From positions 310,001-374,000 of the forward strand of contig NW_027478883.1 of NCBI RefSeq assembly GCF_051014685.1: DNA of 64,000 bases. Reading direction: 5' to 3'. Under the pieces are notes generated by a model that did no database searches, had not been told where the DNA came from, and worked only from the letters and a program-made list of their open reading frames with translations. How positions within the stretch are numbered: position 1 is the stretch's first letter; each line of letters begins with the position of its first letter. This stretch comes from Ptiloglossa arizonensis (Eukaryota; Arthropoda; Insecta; Hymenoptera; Colletidae). The translations under genes were made by a program, and so were the position numbers. Shown piece by piece: positions 14,501 to 25,035 of the stretch.

Positions 14501-15070
14501 TCAAGCGTTTCTTACATCCAAACTGCCATATCTCGCGAACGGATTGACCAATCCGCAAAATTTCTGTTGCATCTGAAAGCAGAAACTCGCCCGATTACAA
14601 CGGTATGCGTACTTTTCCCCTAGGCCGTTCTATTTATGCTTGTCGAGCATCAGAACTCTGAAAATTTTGAGTTTCTCAAGCGTTTCTTACCTCCAAACTG
14701 CCATATCTCGCGAACGGATTGACCAATCCGCAAAATTTCTGTTGCATCTGAAAGTAGAAACTCGCCCGATTACAACGGTATGCGTACTTTTCTCCTAGGC
14801 CGTTCTAGTTATTCGTTGCGAGCATCAGAACTGCGAAAATTTTGAGTTTCTCAAGCGTTTCTTACCTCCAAACTGCCACATCTCACGAACGGATTGACCA
14901 ATCCGCAAAATTTCTGTTGCATCTGAAAATAGAAACTTCGCCCAAATACAACGGTATGTGTAGTTTTCCCCTAGGCCATTCTAGTTATTCGTTTCGAGCA
15001 TCAAAACTGCGAAAATTTTGAGTTTCTCGAGCGTTTCTTACCTCCAAACTGCCATATCTCGCGAACGGAT
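11553..15070 (+). repeat. HOR block A, copy 3
   Basis: It carries the same variant order as copy 1 from position 176 onward, at an offset of 11,377 bp at the left end and 11,902 bp near the CCCTCGG unit (about 14,095). The increase is a 526-bp internal duplication less a one-base loss near 12,035. Other private changes: GACCACTCCTC near 12,092 and an extra T in AAACTTCGCCC near 14,938. Identity ends just after the CTCGAGCG landmark near 15,030. Confidence 0.88.
12077..13128 (+). repeat. Nested 3-monomer duplication (2 x 526 bp) inside block A copy 3
   Basis: The trio of monomers (GCTTGTCGAGC; CATGAACGG with TGTACTTATCC; ATCTTGCG with an extra A in AGTACAAAACCC) occurs at 12,077-12,602 and again at 12,603-13,128. 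Both copies share CACGCG, TTCTTCGTC and CCCGCCCG. Copies 1 and 2 of block A do not have the second trio, so this is a local, recent duplication. Confidence 0.9.
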
Positions 15071-15231
15071 TGACCAATCCGCAAAATTTCTGTTGCATCT
15101 GAAAGTAGAAACTCGCCCGATTACAACGGTATGCGTACTTTTCTGCTAGGCCGGTTCTAGTTATTCGTTTCGAGCATCAGAACTGCGAAAATTTTGAGTT
15201 GCGCAAGCGTTTCTTACCTCCAAACTGCCAT

Positions 15232-16104
15232 ATCTCGCGAACGGATTGACCAATCCGCAAAATTTCTGTTGCATCTGATAGTAGAAACTCGCCCGATTAC
15301 AACGGTATTTGTAGTTTTCCCCTAGGCCGTTCTAGTTATTCGTTTCGAGCATTAGAACTGTGAAAATTTTGAGTTTCTCAAGCGTTTCTTACCTCCAAAC
15401 TGCATATCTCGCGTACGGATTGACCAATCCGCAAAATTTCTGTTGCATCTGAAAGTAGAAACTAGCCCGATTACAACGGTATGCGTACTTTTCCCCTAGG
15501 CCGTTCTAGTTATTCGTTCCGAGCATCAAAACTGCGAAAATTTTGAGTTTCTCAAGCGTTTCTTACCTCCAAACTGCCATATCTCGCGAACGGATTGACC
15601 AATCCGCAAAATTTCTGTTGCATCTGAAAGTAGAAACTAGCCCGATTACAACGGTATGCGTACTTTTCCCCTAGGCCGTTCTAGTTATTCGTTCCGAGCA
15701 TCAAAACTGCGAAAATTTTGAGTTTCTCAAGCGTTTCTTACCTCCAAACTGCCATATCTCGCGAACGGATTGACCAATCCGCAAAATTTCTGTTGCATCT
15801 GATAGTAGAAACTCGCCCGATTACAACGGTATTTGTAGTTTTCCCCTAGGCCGTTCTAGTTATTCGTTTCGAGCATTAGAACTGTGAAAATTTTGAGTTT
15901 CTCAAGCGTTTCTTACCTCCAAACTGCATATCTCGCGTACGGATTGACCAATCCGCAAAATTTCTGTTGCATCTGAAAGTAGAAACTAGCCCGATTACAA
16001 CGGTATGCGTACTTTTCCCCTAGGCCGTTCTAGTTATTCGTTCCGAGCATCAAAACTGCGAAAATTTTGAGTTTCTCAAGCGTTTCTTACCTCCAAACTG
16101 CCAT
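15232..16104 (+). repeat. 3-monomer HOR, 524-bp period, about 1.7 copies
   Basis: The units GATAGTAG/GTATTTGTAG, then CTGCATATCTCGCGTACGG (one base lost), then AACTAGCCCG/TTCCGAGC start at 15,232 and repeat from 15,756. The lost base at 15,403 is repeated near 15,927, giving 3 x 175 - 1. The third monomer is not repeated; the array passes to a TTCTTCGTCTCGAGC unit at 16,105. Confidence 0.85.
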
Positions 16105-16989
16105 ATCTCGCGAACGGATTGACCAATCCGCAAAATTTCTGTTGCATCTGAAAGTAGAAACTCGCCCAATTACAACGGTATGTGTAGTTTTCCCCTAGGC
16201 CGTTCTAGTTCTTCGTCTCGAGCATCAGAACTGCGAAAATTTTGAGTTTTTCAAGCGTTTCTTACCTCCAAACTGCCATATCTCGCGAACGGATTGACCA
16301 ATCCGCAAAATTTCTGTTGCATCTGATAGTAGAAACTCGCCCGATTACAACGGTATGTGTAGTTTTCCCCTAGGCCGTTCCAGTAATTCGTTAAGAGCAT
16401 CAGAACTGCGAAAATTTTGAGTTTCTCAAGCGTTTCTTACCTCCAAACTGCCATATCTCGCGAACGGATTGACCAATCCGCAAAATTTCTGCTGCATCTG
16501 AAAGTAGAAACTCGCCCAATTACAACGGTATGCGTACTTCTCCCCTAGGCCGTTCTGGTTATTCGTTTCGAGCATCAGAACTGCGAAAATTTTGAGTTGC
16601 TCAAGCGTTTCTTACCTCCAAACTGCCATATCTCGCGAAAGGATTGACCAATGCGCAAAATTTCTGTTGCATCTGAAAGTAGTAACTCGCCCGATTACAA
16701 CGGTATGTGTTCTTTTCCCCTAGGTCGTGGTAGTTATTCGTTTCGAGCATCAGAACTGCGAAAATATTGAGTTTCTCAAGCGTTTCTTACATCCAAACTG
16801 CCATATCTCGCGAACGGGTTGACCAATCCGCAAAATTTCTGTTGCATCTGAAAGTAGAAACTCGCCCGATTACGACGGTATGCGTACTTTTCCCCTAGGC
16901 CGTTCTAGTTATGCTTGTCGAGCATCAGAACTGCGAAAATTTTGAGTTTCTCAAGCGTTTCTTACCTCCAAACTGCCATATCTCGCGAA

Positions 16990-17005
16990 CGGATTGACCA
17001 ATCCG
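16990..17005. other. Perfect 16-bp dyad (7-bp arms, 2-bp centre), one per monomer
   Basis: CGGATTG-AC-CAATCCG is a perfect inverted repeat at monomer bases 11-26, given here in the representative unit and present intact in most monomers. It could be the site of a dimeric DNA-binding protein or extrude as a short hairpin; both are inference. Variant monomers break it on one side only (GACCGATCC, GACTAGTCC, GATGGACC, ATTCACC, GGGTTGACC, GACCAACCC). I saw no monomer in which both arms changed together to restore pairing. Confidence 0.85.
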
Positions 17006-17038
17006 CAAAATTTCTGTTGCATCTGAAAGTAGAAACTC

Positions 17039-17055
17039 GCCCGATTACAACGGTA
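17039..17055 (-). promoter_or_regulatory. CENP-B-box-like element (candidate)
   Basis: Read on the minus strand, monomer bases 60-76 give TACCGTTGTAATCGGGC. Against the mammalian CENP-B box YTTCGTTGGAARCGGGA this matches at 12 of 17 positions. It keeps CG, GTTG, the central A and the terminal CGGG, but has AC in place of the essential TT. Seven of the nine core positions match. Many monomers lack the CGGG half because the plus strand reads CCCAATTAC, CCCAAATAC, CACGATTAC or CCGAAATAC. Box-bearing and box-less units are therefore interspersed, as in alpha satellite. The match may be chance; no binding is shown. Confidence 0.35.
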
Positions 17056-17110
17056 TGCGTACTTTTCCCCTAGGCCGTTTTAGTTATTCGTTGCGAGCAT
17101 CAGAACTGCG

Positions 17111-17129
17111 AAAATTTTGAGTTTCTCAA
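17111..17129. other. A4T4 tract overlapping a TTGAG-TTT-CTCAA inverted repeat
   Basis: AAAATTTT at monomer bases 132-139 runs into the perfect 5+3+5 inverted repeat at 138-150. The other AnTn tract of the unit (AAAATTT, bases 28-34) lies 104 bp upstream, close to ten helical turns. Such tracts are known to bend DNA and influence nucleosome placement. Variants with TTTTTCAAG, TTGCTCAAG or TTGCGCAAG spoil the inverted repeat, while the A4T4 core is kept in nearly all units. Confidence 0.6.
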
Positions 17130-19779
17130 GCGTTTCTTACCTCCAAACTGCCATATCTCGCGAACGGATTGACGAATCCACAAAATTTCTATTGCACCAG
17201 AAAGTAGGAATTCGCCCTATTACAACGGTATGCGTACTTTTCCCCTAGGCCGTTCTAGTTATTCATTTCGAGCATCAGAACTGCGAAAATTTTGAGTTTC
17301 TCATGCGTTTCTTACCTCCAAACTGCCATATCTCGCGAACGGATTGACCAATCCGCTAAATTTCTGTTGCATCTGAAAGTAGAAACTCGCACGATTACAA
17401 CGGTATGTGTAGTTTTCCCCTAGGCCGTTCTAGTTATTCGTTTCGAGCATTAGAACTGCGAAAATTTTGAGTTTCTCAAGCGTTTCTTACCTCCAAACTG
17501 CCATATCTCGCGAACGGATTGACCAATCCGCAAAATTTCTGTTGCATCTGAAAGTAGAAACTCGCCCGATTACAACGGTACGCGTACTTTTCCCCTAGGC
17601 CGCTCTAGTTATTCGTTTGGAGCATCAGAACTGCGAGAATTTTGAGTTTCTCAAGCGTTTCTTACCTACAAACTGCCACATCTCGCGAACGGATTGACCA
17701 ATCCGCAAAATTTCTTTTGTATCTGAAAGTAGAAACTCGCCCAATTACAACAGTATGTGTACTTTTCCCCTAGGCCGTTCTAGTTATTCGTTGCAAGCAT
17801 TAGAACTGCGAAAATTTTGAGTTTCTCAAGCGTTTCTTACCTCCAAACTGCCATATCTCGCGAACGGATTGACGAATCCACACAATTTCTATTGCACCAG
17901 AAAGTAGGAACTCGCCCGATTACAACGGTATGCGTACTTTTCCCCTAGACCGTTCTAGTTATTCATTTCGAGCATCAGACCTGCGAAAATTTTGAGTTTC
18001 TCAAGCGTTTCTTACATCCAAACTGCCATATCTCGCGAACGGATTGACCAATCCGCAAAATTTCTGTTGCATCTGAAAGTAGAAACTCGCCCGATTACAA
18101 CGGTATGCGTACTTTTCTCCTAGGCCGTTCTAGTTATTCGTTGCGAGCATCAGAACTGCGAAAATTTTGAGTTTCTCAAGCGTTTCTTACCTCCAAACTG
18201 CCACATCACGCGAACGGATTGACCAATCCGCAAAATTTCTGTTGCATCTGATAGTAGAAACTCGCCCGATTACAACGGTATGTGTAGTTTTCCCCTAGGC
18301 CGTTCCAGTAATTCGTTAAGAGCATCAGAACTGCGAAAATTTTGAGTTTCTCAAGCGTTTCTTACCTCCAAACTGCCATATCTCGCGAACGGATTGACCA
18401 ATCCGCAAAATTTCTGCTGCATCTGAAAGTAGAAACTCGCCGAATTACAACGGTATGCGTACTTCTCCCCTAGGCCGTGCTGGTTATTCGTTTCGAGCAT
18501 CAGAACTGCGAAAATTTTGAGTTTCTCAAGCGTTTCTTACCTCCAAACTGCCATATCTCGCGAAAGGATTGACCAATGCGCAAAATTTCTGTTGCATCTG
18601 AAAGTAGTAACTCGCCCGATTACAACGGTATGTGTTCTTTTCCCCTAGGTCGTGGTAGTTATTCGTTTCGAGCATCAGAACTGCGAAAATATTGAGTTTC
18701 TCAAGCGTTTCTTACATCCAAACTGCCATATCTCGCGAACGGGTTGACCAATCCGCAAAATTTCTGTTGCATCTGAAAGTAGAAACTCGCCCGATTACGA
18801 CGGTATGCGTACTTTCCCCCTAGGCCGTTCTAGTTATGCTTGTCGAGCATCAGAACTGCGAAAATTTTGAGTTTCTCAAGCGTTTCTTACCTCCAAACTG
18901 CCATATCTCGCGAACGGATTGACCAATCCGCAAAATTTCTGTTGCATCTGAAAGTAGAATCTCGCCCGATTACAACGGTATGCGTACTTTTCCCCTAGGC
19001 CGTTTTAGTTATTCGTTGCGAGCATCAGAACTGCGAAAATTTTGAGTTTCTCAAGCGTTTCTTACTTCCAAACTGCCATATCTCGCGAACGGATTGCCGA
19101 ATCCACAAAATTTCTATTGCACCAGAAAGTAGGAATTCGCCCTATTACAACGGTATGCGTACTTTTCCCCTAGGCCGTTCTAGTTATTCATTTCGAGCAT
19201 CAGAACTGCGAAAATTTTGAGTTTCTCATGCGTTTCTTACCTCCAAACTGCCATATCTCGCGAACGGATTGACCAATCCGCTAAATTTCTGTTGCATCTG
19301 AAAGTAGAAACTCGCACGATTACAACGGTATGTGCAGTTTTCCCCTAGGCCGTTCTAGTTATTCGTTTCGAGCATTAGAACTGCGAAAATTTTGTGTTTC
19401 TCAAGCGTTTCTTACATCCAAACTGCCATATCTCGCGAACGGATTGACCAATCCGCAAAATTTCTGTTGCATCTGAAAGTAGAAACTCGCCCGATTACAA
19501 CGGTATGCGTACTTTTCCCCTAGGCCGCTCTAGTTATTCGTTTGGAGCATCAGAACTGCGAGAATTTTGAGTTTCTCAAGCGTTTCTTACCTACAAACTG
19601 CCACATCTCGCGAACGGATTGACCAATCCGCAAAATTTCTTTTGTATCTGAAAGTAGAAACTCGCCCAAATACAACGGTATGTGTAGTTTTCCCCTAGGC
19701 CATTCTAGTTATTCGTTTCGAGCATCAAAACTGCGAAAATTTTGAGTTTCTCAAGCGTTTCTTACCTCCAAACTGCCAT

Positions 19780-22233
19780 ATCTCGCGAACGGATTGACCA
19801 ATCCGCAAAATTTCTGTTGCATCTGAAAGTAGAAACACGCCCGATTACAACGGTATGCATACTTTTCTCCTAGGCCGGTTCTAGTTATTCGTTTCGAGCA
19901 TCAGAACTGCGAAAATTTTGAGTTGCTCAAGCGTTTCTTACGTACAAACTGCCACATCTCGCGAACGGATTGACCAACCCGCAAAATTTCTGTTGCATCT
20001 GAAAGTAGAAACTCGCCCAATTAAAACGGTATGTGTAGTTTTCCCCTAGGCCGTTCTAGTTATTCGTTTCGAGCATTAGAAATGTGAAAATTTTGAGTTT
20101 CTCAAGCGTTTCTTACCTCCAAACTGCCATATCTCGCGAACGGATTGACCAATCAGCAAAATTTCTGTTGCATCTGAAAGTAGAAACTCGCCCAATTAAA
20201 ACGGTATGTGTAGTTTTCCCCTAGGCCGTTCTAGTTCTTCGTCTAGAGCATCAGAACTGCGAAAATTTTGAGTTTTTCAAGCGTTTCTTACCTCCAAACT
20301 GCCATATCTCGCGACCGAATTGACCAATCCGCAAAATTTCTGTTGCATCTGATAGTAGAAACTCGCCCGATTACAACGGTATGCGTACTTTTCTCCTAGG
20401 CCGTTCTAGTTATTCGTTGCGAGCATCAGAACTGCGAAAATTTTGAGTTTCTCAAGCGTTTCTTACCTCCAAACTGCCACATCTCGCGAACGGATTGACC
20501 AATCCGCAAAATTTCTGTTGCATCTGAAAGTAGAAACTCGCCCAAATACAACGGTATGTGTAGTTTTCCCCTAGGCCATTCTAGTTATTCGTTTCGAGCA
20601 TCAAAACTGCGAAAATTTTGAGTTTCTCGAGCGTTTCTTACCTCCAAACTGCCATATCTCGCGAACGGATTGACCAATCCGCAAAATTTTTGTTGCGTCT
20701 GAAAGTAGAAACTCGCCCGATTACAACGGTATGCGTACTTTTCTGCTAGGCCGGTTCTAGTTATTCGTTTCGAGCATCAGAACTGCGAAAATTTTGAGTT
20801 GCGCAAGCGTTTCTTACGTACAAACTGCCACATCTCGCGAACGGATTGACCAATCCGCAAAATTTCTGTTGCATCTGAAAGTAGAAACTCGCCCAATTAA
20901 AACGGTATGTGTAGTTTTCCCCTAGGCCGTTCTAGTTCTTCGTCTAGAGCATCAGAACTGCGAAAATTTTGAGTTTCTCAAGCGTTTCTTACCTCCAAAC
21001 TGCCATATCTCGCGAACGGATTGACCAATCCGCAAAATTTCTGTTGCATCTGAAAGTAGAAACACGCCCGATTACAACGGTATGCATACTTTTCTCCTAG
21101 GCCGGTTCTAGTTATTCGTTTCGAGCATCAGAACTGCGAAAATTTTGAGTTGCTCAAGCGTTTCTTACGTACAAACTGCCACATCTCGCGAACGGATTGA
21201 CCAACCCGCAAAATTTCTGTTGCATCTGAAAGTAGAAACTCGCCCAATTAAAACGGTATGTGTAGTTTTCCCCTAGGCCGTTCTAGTTATTCGTTTCGAG
21301 CATTAGAAATGTGAAAATTTTGAGTTTCTCAAGCGTTTCTTACCTCCAAACTGCCATATCTCGCGAACGGATTGACCAATCAGCAAAATTTCTGTTGCAT
21401 CTGAAAGTAGAAACTCGCCCAATTAAAACGGTATGTGTAGTTTTCCCCTAGGCCGTTCTAGTTCTTCGTCTAGAGCATCAGAACTGCGAAAATTTTGAGT
21501 TTTTCAAGCGTTTCTTACCTCCAAACTGCCATATCTCGCGACCGAATTGACCAATCCGCAAAATTTCTGTTGCATCTGATAGTAGAAACTCGCCCGATTA
21601 CAACGGTATGCGTACTTTTCTCCTAGGCCGTTCTAGTTATTCGTTGCGAGCATCAGAACTGCGAAAATTTTGAGTTTCTCAAGCGTTTCTTACCTCCAAA
21701 CTGCCACATCTCGCGAACGGATTGACCAATCCGCAAAATTTCTGTTGCATCTGAAAGTAGAAACTCGCCCAAATACAACGGTATGTGTAGTTTTCCCCTA
21801 GGCCATTCTAGTTATTCGTTTCGAGCATCAAAACTGCGAAAATTTTGAGTTTCTCGAGCGTTTCTTACCTCCAAACTGCCATATCTCGCGAACGGATTGA
21901 CCAATCCGCAAAATTTTTGTTGCGTCTGAAAGTAGAAACTCGCCCGATTACAACGGTATGCGTACTTTTCTGCTAGGCCGGTTCTAGTTATTCGTTTCGA
22001 GCATCAGAACTGCGAAAATTTTGAGTTGCGCAAGCGTTTCTTACGTACAAACTGCCACATCTCGCGAACGGATTGACCAATCCGCAAAATTTCTGTTGCA
22101 TCTGAAAGTAGAAACTCGCCCAATTAAAACGGTATGTGTAGTTTTCCCCTAGGCCGTTCTAGTTCTTCGTCTAGAGCATCAGAACTGCGAAAATTTTGAG
22201 TTTTTCAAGCGTTTCTTACCTCCAAACTGCCAT
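19780..22233 (+). repeat. Tandem pair of 7-monomer HORs (1,227 bp each)
   Basis: Copies 19,780-21,006 and 21,007-22,233. Each begins with AAACACGCCCG/ATGCATAC and carries two GGCCGGTTC units (extra G), which explains 7 x 175 + 2. The shared rare GCGACCGAATTGACC unit lies at 20,314 and 21,541. Both contain TCTGCTAGG, which loses the AvrII palindrome, at 20,743 and 21,970. The last monomers differ slightly (GTTTCTCAAG against GTTTTTCAAG). Confidence 0.9.
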
Positions 22234-22407
22234 ATCTCGCGACCGGATTGACCAATCCGCAAAATTTCTGTTGCATCTGATAGTAGAAACTCGCCCGATT
22301 ACAACGGTATGTGTAGTTTTCCCCTAGGCCGTTCTAGTTATTCGTTTCGAGCATTAGAACTGTGAAAATTTTGAGTTTCTCAAGCGTTTCTTACCTCCAA
22401 ACTGCAT

Positions 22408-25035
22408 ATCTCGCGAACGGATTGACCAATCCGCAAAATTTCTGTTGCATCTGAAAGCAGAAACTCGCCCGATTACAACGTTATGCGTACTTTTCCCCTA
22501 GGCCGTTCTATTTATGCTTGTCGAGCATCAGAACTCTGAAAATTTTGAGTTTCTCAAGCGTTTCTTACCTCCAAACTGCCATATCTCGCGAACGGATTGA
22601 CCAATCAGCAAAATTTCTGTTGCATCTGAAAGTAGAAACTCGCCCGATTACAACGGTATGCGTACTTTTCTCCTAGGCCGTTCTAGTTATTCGTTGCGAG
22701 CATCAGAACTGCGAAAATTTTGAGTTTCTCAAGCGTTTCTTACCTCCAAACTGCCACATCTCGCGAACGGATTGACCAATCCGCAAAATTTCTGTTGCAT
22801 CTGAAAGTAGAAACTCGCCCAAATACAACGGTATGTGTAGTTTTCCCCTAGGCCATTCTAGTTATTCGTTTCGAGCATCAAAACTGCGAAAATTTTGAGT
22901 TTCTCGAGCGTTTCTTACCTCCAAACTGCCATATCTCGCGAACGGATTGACCAATCCGCAAAATTTCTGTTGCATCTGAAAGTAGAAACTCGCCCGATTA
23001 CAACGGTATGCGTACTTTTCTGCTAGGCCGGTTCTAGTTATTCGTTTCGAGCATCAGAACTGCGAAAATTTTGAGTTGCGCAAGCGTTTCTTACGTACAA
23101 ACTGCCACATCTCGCGAACGGATTGACCAATCCGCAAAATTTCTGTTGCATCTGAAAGTAGAAACTCGCCCAATTAAAACGGTATGTGTAGTTTTCCCCT
23201 AGGCCGTTCTAGTTCTTCGTCTAGAGCATCAGAACTGCGAAAATTTTGAGTTTTTCAAGCATTTCTTACCTCCAAACTGCCATATCTCGCGAACGGATTG
23301 ACCAATCCGCAAAATTTCTGTTGCATCTGAAAGCAGAAACTCGCCCGATTACAACGTTATGCGTACTTTTCCCCTAGGCCGTTCTATTTATGCTCGTCGA
23401 GCATCAGAACTCTGAAAATTTTGAGTTTCTCAAGCGTTTCTTACCTCCAAACTGCCATATCTCGCGAACGGATTGACCAATCAGCAAAATTTCTGTTGCA
23501 TCTGAAAGTAGAAACTGGCCCGATTACAACGGTATGCGTACTTTTCTCCTAGGCCGTTCTAGTTATTCGTTGCGAGCATCAGAACTGCGAAAATTTTGAG
23601 TTTCTCAAGCGTTTCTTACCTCCAAACTGCCACATCTCGCGAACGGATTGACCAATCCGCAAAATTTCTGTTGCATCTGAAAGTAGAAACTCGCCCAAAT
23701 ACAACGGTATGTGTAGTTTTCCCCTAGGCCATTCTAGTTATTCGTTTCGAGCATCAAAACTGCGAATATTTTGAGTTTCTCGAGCGTTTCTTACCTCCAA
23801 ACTGCCATATCTCGCGAACGGATTGACCAATCCGCAAAATTTCTGTTGCATCTGAAAGTAGAAACTCGCCCGATTACAACGGTATGCGTACTTTTCTGCT
23901 AGGCCGGTTCTAGTTATTCGTTTCGAGCATCAGAACTGCGAAAATTTTGAGTTGCGCAAGCGTTTCTTACGTACAAACTGCCACATCTCGCGAACGGATT
24001 GACCAATCCGCAAAATTTCTGTTGCATCTGAAAGTAGAAACTCGCCCAATTAAAACGGTATGTGTAGTTTTCCCCTAGGCCGTTCTAGTTCTTCGTCTAG
24101 AGCATCAGAACTGCGAAAATTTTGAGTTTTGCAAGCGTTTCTTACCTCCAAACTGCCATATCTCGCGAACGGATTGACCAATCCGCAAAATTTCTGTTGC
24201 ATCTGAAAGTAGAAACTGGCCCGATTACAACGTTATGCGTACTTTTCCCCTAGGCCGTTCTATTTATGCTCGTCGAGCATCAGAACTCTGAAAATTTTGA
24301 GTTTCTCAAGCGTTTCTTACCTCCAAACTGCCATATCTCGCGAACGGATTGACCAATCAGCAAAATTTCTGTTGCATCTGAAAGTAGAAACTGGCCCGAT
24401 TACAACGGTATGCGTACTTTTCTCCTAGGCCGTTCTAGTTATTCGCTGCGAGCATCAGAACTGCGAAAATTTTGAGTTTCTCAAGCGTTTCTTACCTCCA
24501 AACTGCCACATCTCGCGAACGGATTGACCAATCCGCAAAATTTCTGTTGCATCTGAAAGTAGAAACTCGCCCAAATACAACGGTATGTGTAGTTTTCCCC
24601 TAGGCCATTCTAGTTATTCGTTTCGAGCATCAAAACTGCGAATATTTTGAGTTTCTCGAGCGTTTCTTACCTCCAAACTGCCATATCTCGCGAACGGATT
24701 GACCAATCCGCAAAATTTCTGTTGCATCTGAAAGTAGAAACTCGCCCGATTACAACGGTATGCGTACTTTTCTGCTAGGCCGGTTCTAGTTATTCGTTTC
24801 GAGCATCAGAACTGCGAAAATTTTGAGTTGCGCAAGCGTTTCTTACGTACAAACTGCCACATCTCGCGAACGGATTGACCAATCCGCAAAATTTCTGTTG
24901 CATCTGAAAGTAGAAACTCGCCCAATTAAAACGGTATGTGTAGTTTTCCCCTAGGCCGTTCTAGTTCTTCGTCTAGAGCATCAGAACTGCGAAAATTTTG
25001 AGTTTTGCAAGCGTTTCTTACCTCCAAACTGCCAT
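22408..25035 (+). repeat. Three tandem 5-monomer HORs (876 bp each)
   Basis: Copies 22,408-23,283, 23,284-24,159 and 24,160-25,035. Each shows, in order, AACGTTATGCG (22,481; 23,357; 24,233) with ACTCTGAAA; AATCAGC; CCAAATACAACGG; TCTGCTAGGCCGG (23,020; 23,896; 24,772); and CCAATTAAAACGG with CTTCGTCTAGAGC. The 876-bp length is 5 x 175 plus the extra G. Copies 2 and 3 share newer changes absent from copy 1 (GCTCGTCGAGC, AAACTGGCCCG, GCGAATATT), so the third copy appears to derive from the second. Confidence 0.92.

Larger units (their letters stand above)
16980..17154 (+). repeat. Representative near-consensus satellite monomer (175 bp)
   Basis: Chosen because it differs from my by-eye consensus at only about two bases (TTTTAG for TTCTAG, and TTGCGAGC for TTTCGAGC). 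Landmarks in order: TCGCGA palindrome at monomer bases 4-9; dyad 11-26; A4T3 tract 28-34; the GCATCTGAA segment near 40; CENP-B-box-like element on the minus strand 60-76; CCTAGG palindrome 90-95; GCATCAGAA segment near 118; A4T4 tract 132-139; TTGAG/CTCAA inverted repeat 138-150; then a pyrimidine-rich tail leading into the next unit. Neighbouring units typically differ by several substitutions. Confidence 0.95.
16280..19660 (+). repeat. 11-monomer HOR, 1,925-bp period, about 1.8 copies
   Basis: Anchors are CAGTAATTCGTTAAG at 16,381 and 18,306, and GACCAATGCGC near 16,651 and 18,576. The ordered variants are CTGCTGCATC/ACTTCTCCCC; GAAAGGATTG with AGTAGTAAC and GTGGTAG; GGGTTGACC with GATTACGACGG; GCTTGTCGAGC; TTTTAG; CACCAG; GCTAAATTT; and TTGGAGC/GAGAATT. 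The copies agree to about 19,660, where ACAGTATG in the first is replaced by CCAAATACAACGG in the second. Private changes include GATTGCCGAATCC near 19,094. Confidence 0.87.

Noticed and set aside
16990..17005. Conserved RNA hairpin from the 7+2+7 dyad.
   Set aside because: Arm variants are one-sided in every class I looked at (GGGTTGACC and GACCAACCC occur, but never together), so there is no covariation to support an RNA structure.
17075..17105. Possible RNA polymerase III B box in the GTTTCGAGCAT segment.
   Set aside because: It matches only the central TTCGA part of GGTTCGANNCC, lacks the flanking GG and CC, and no A box or terminator is placed suitably. No tRNA-like fold is evident.
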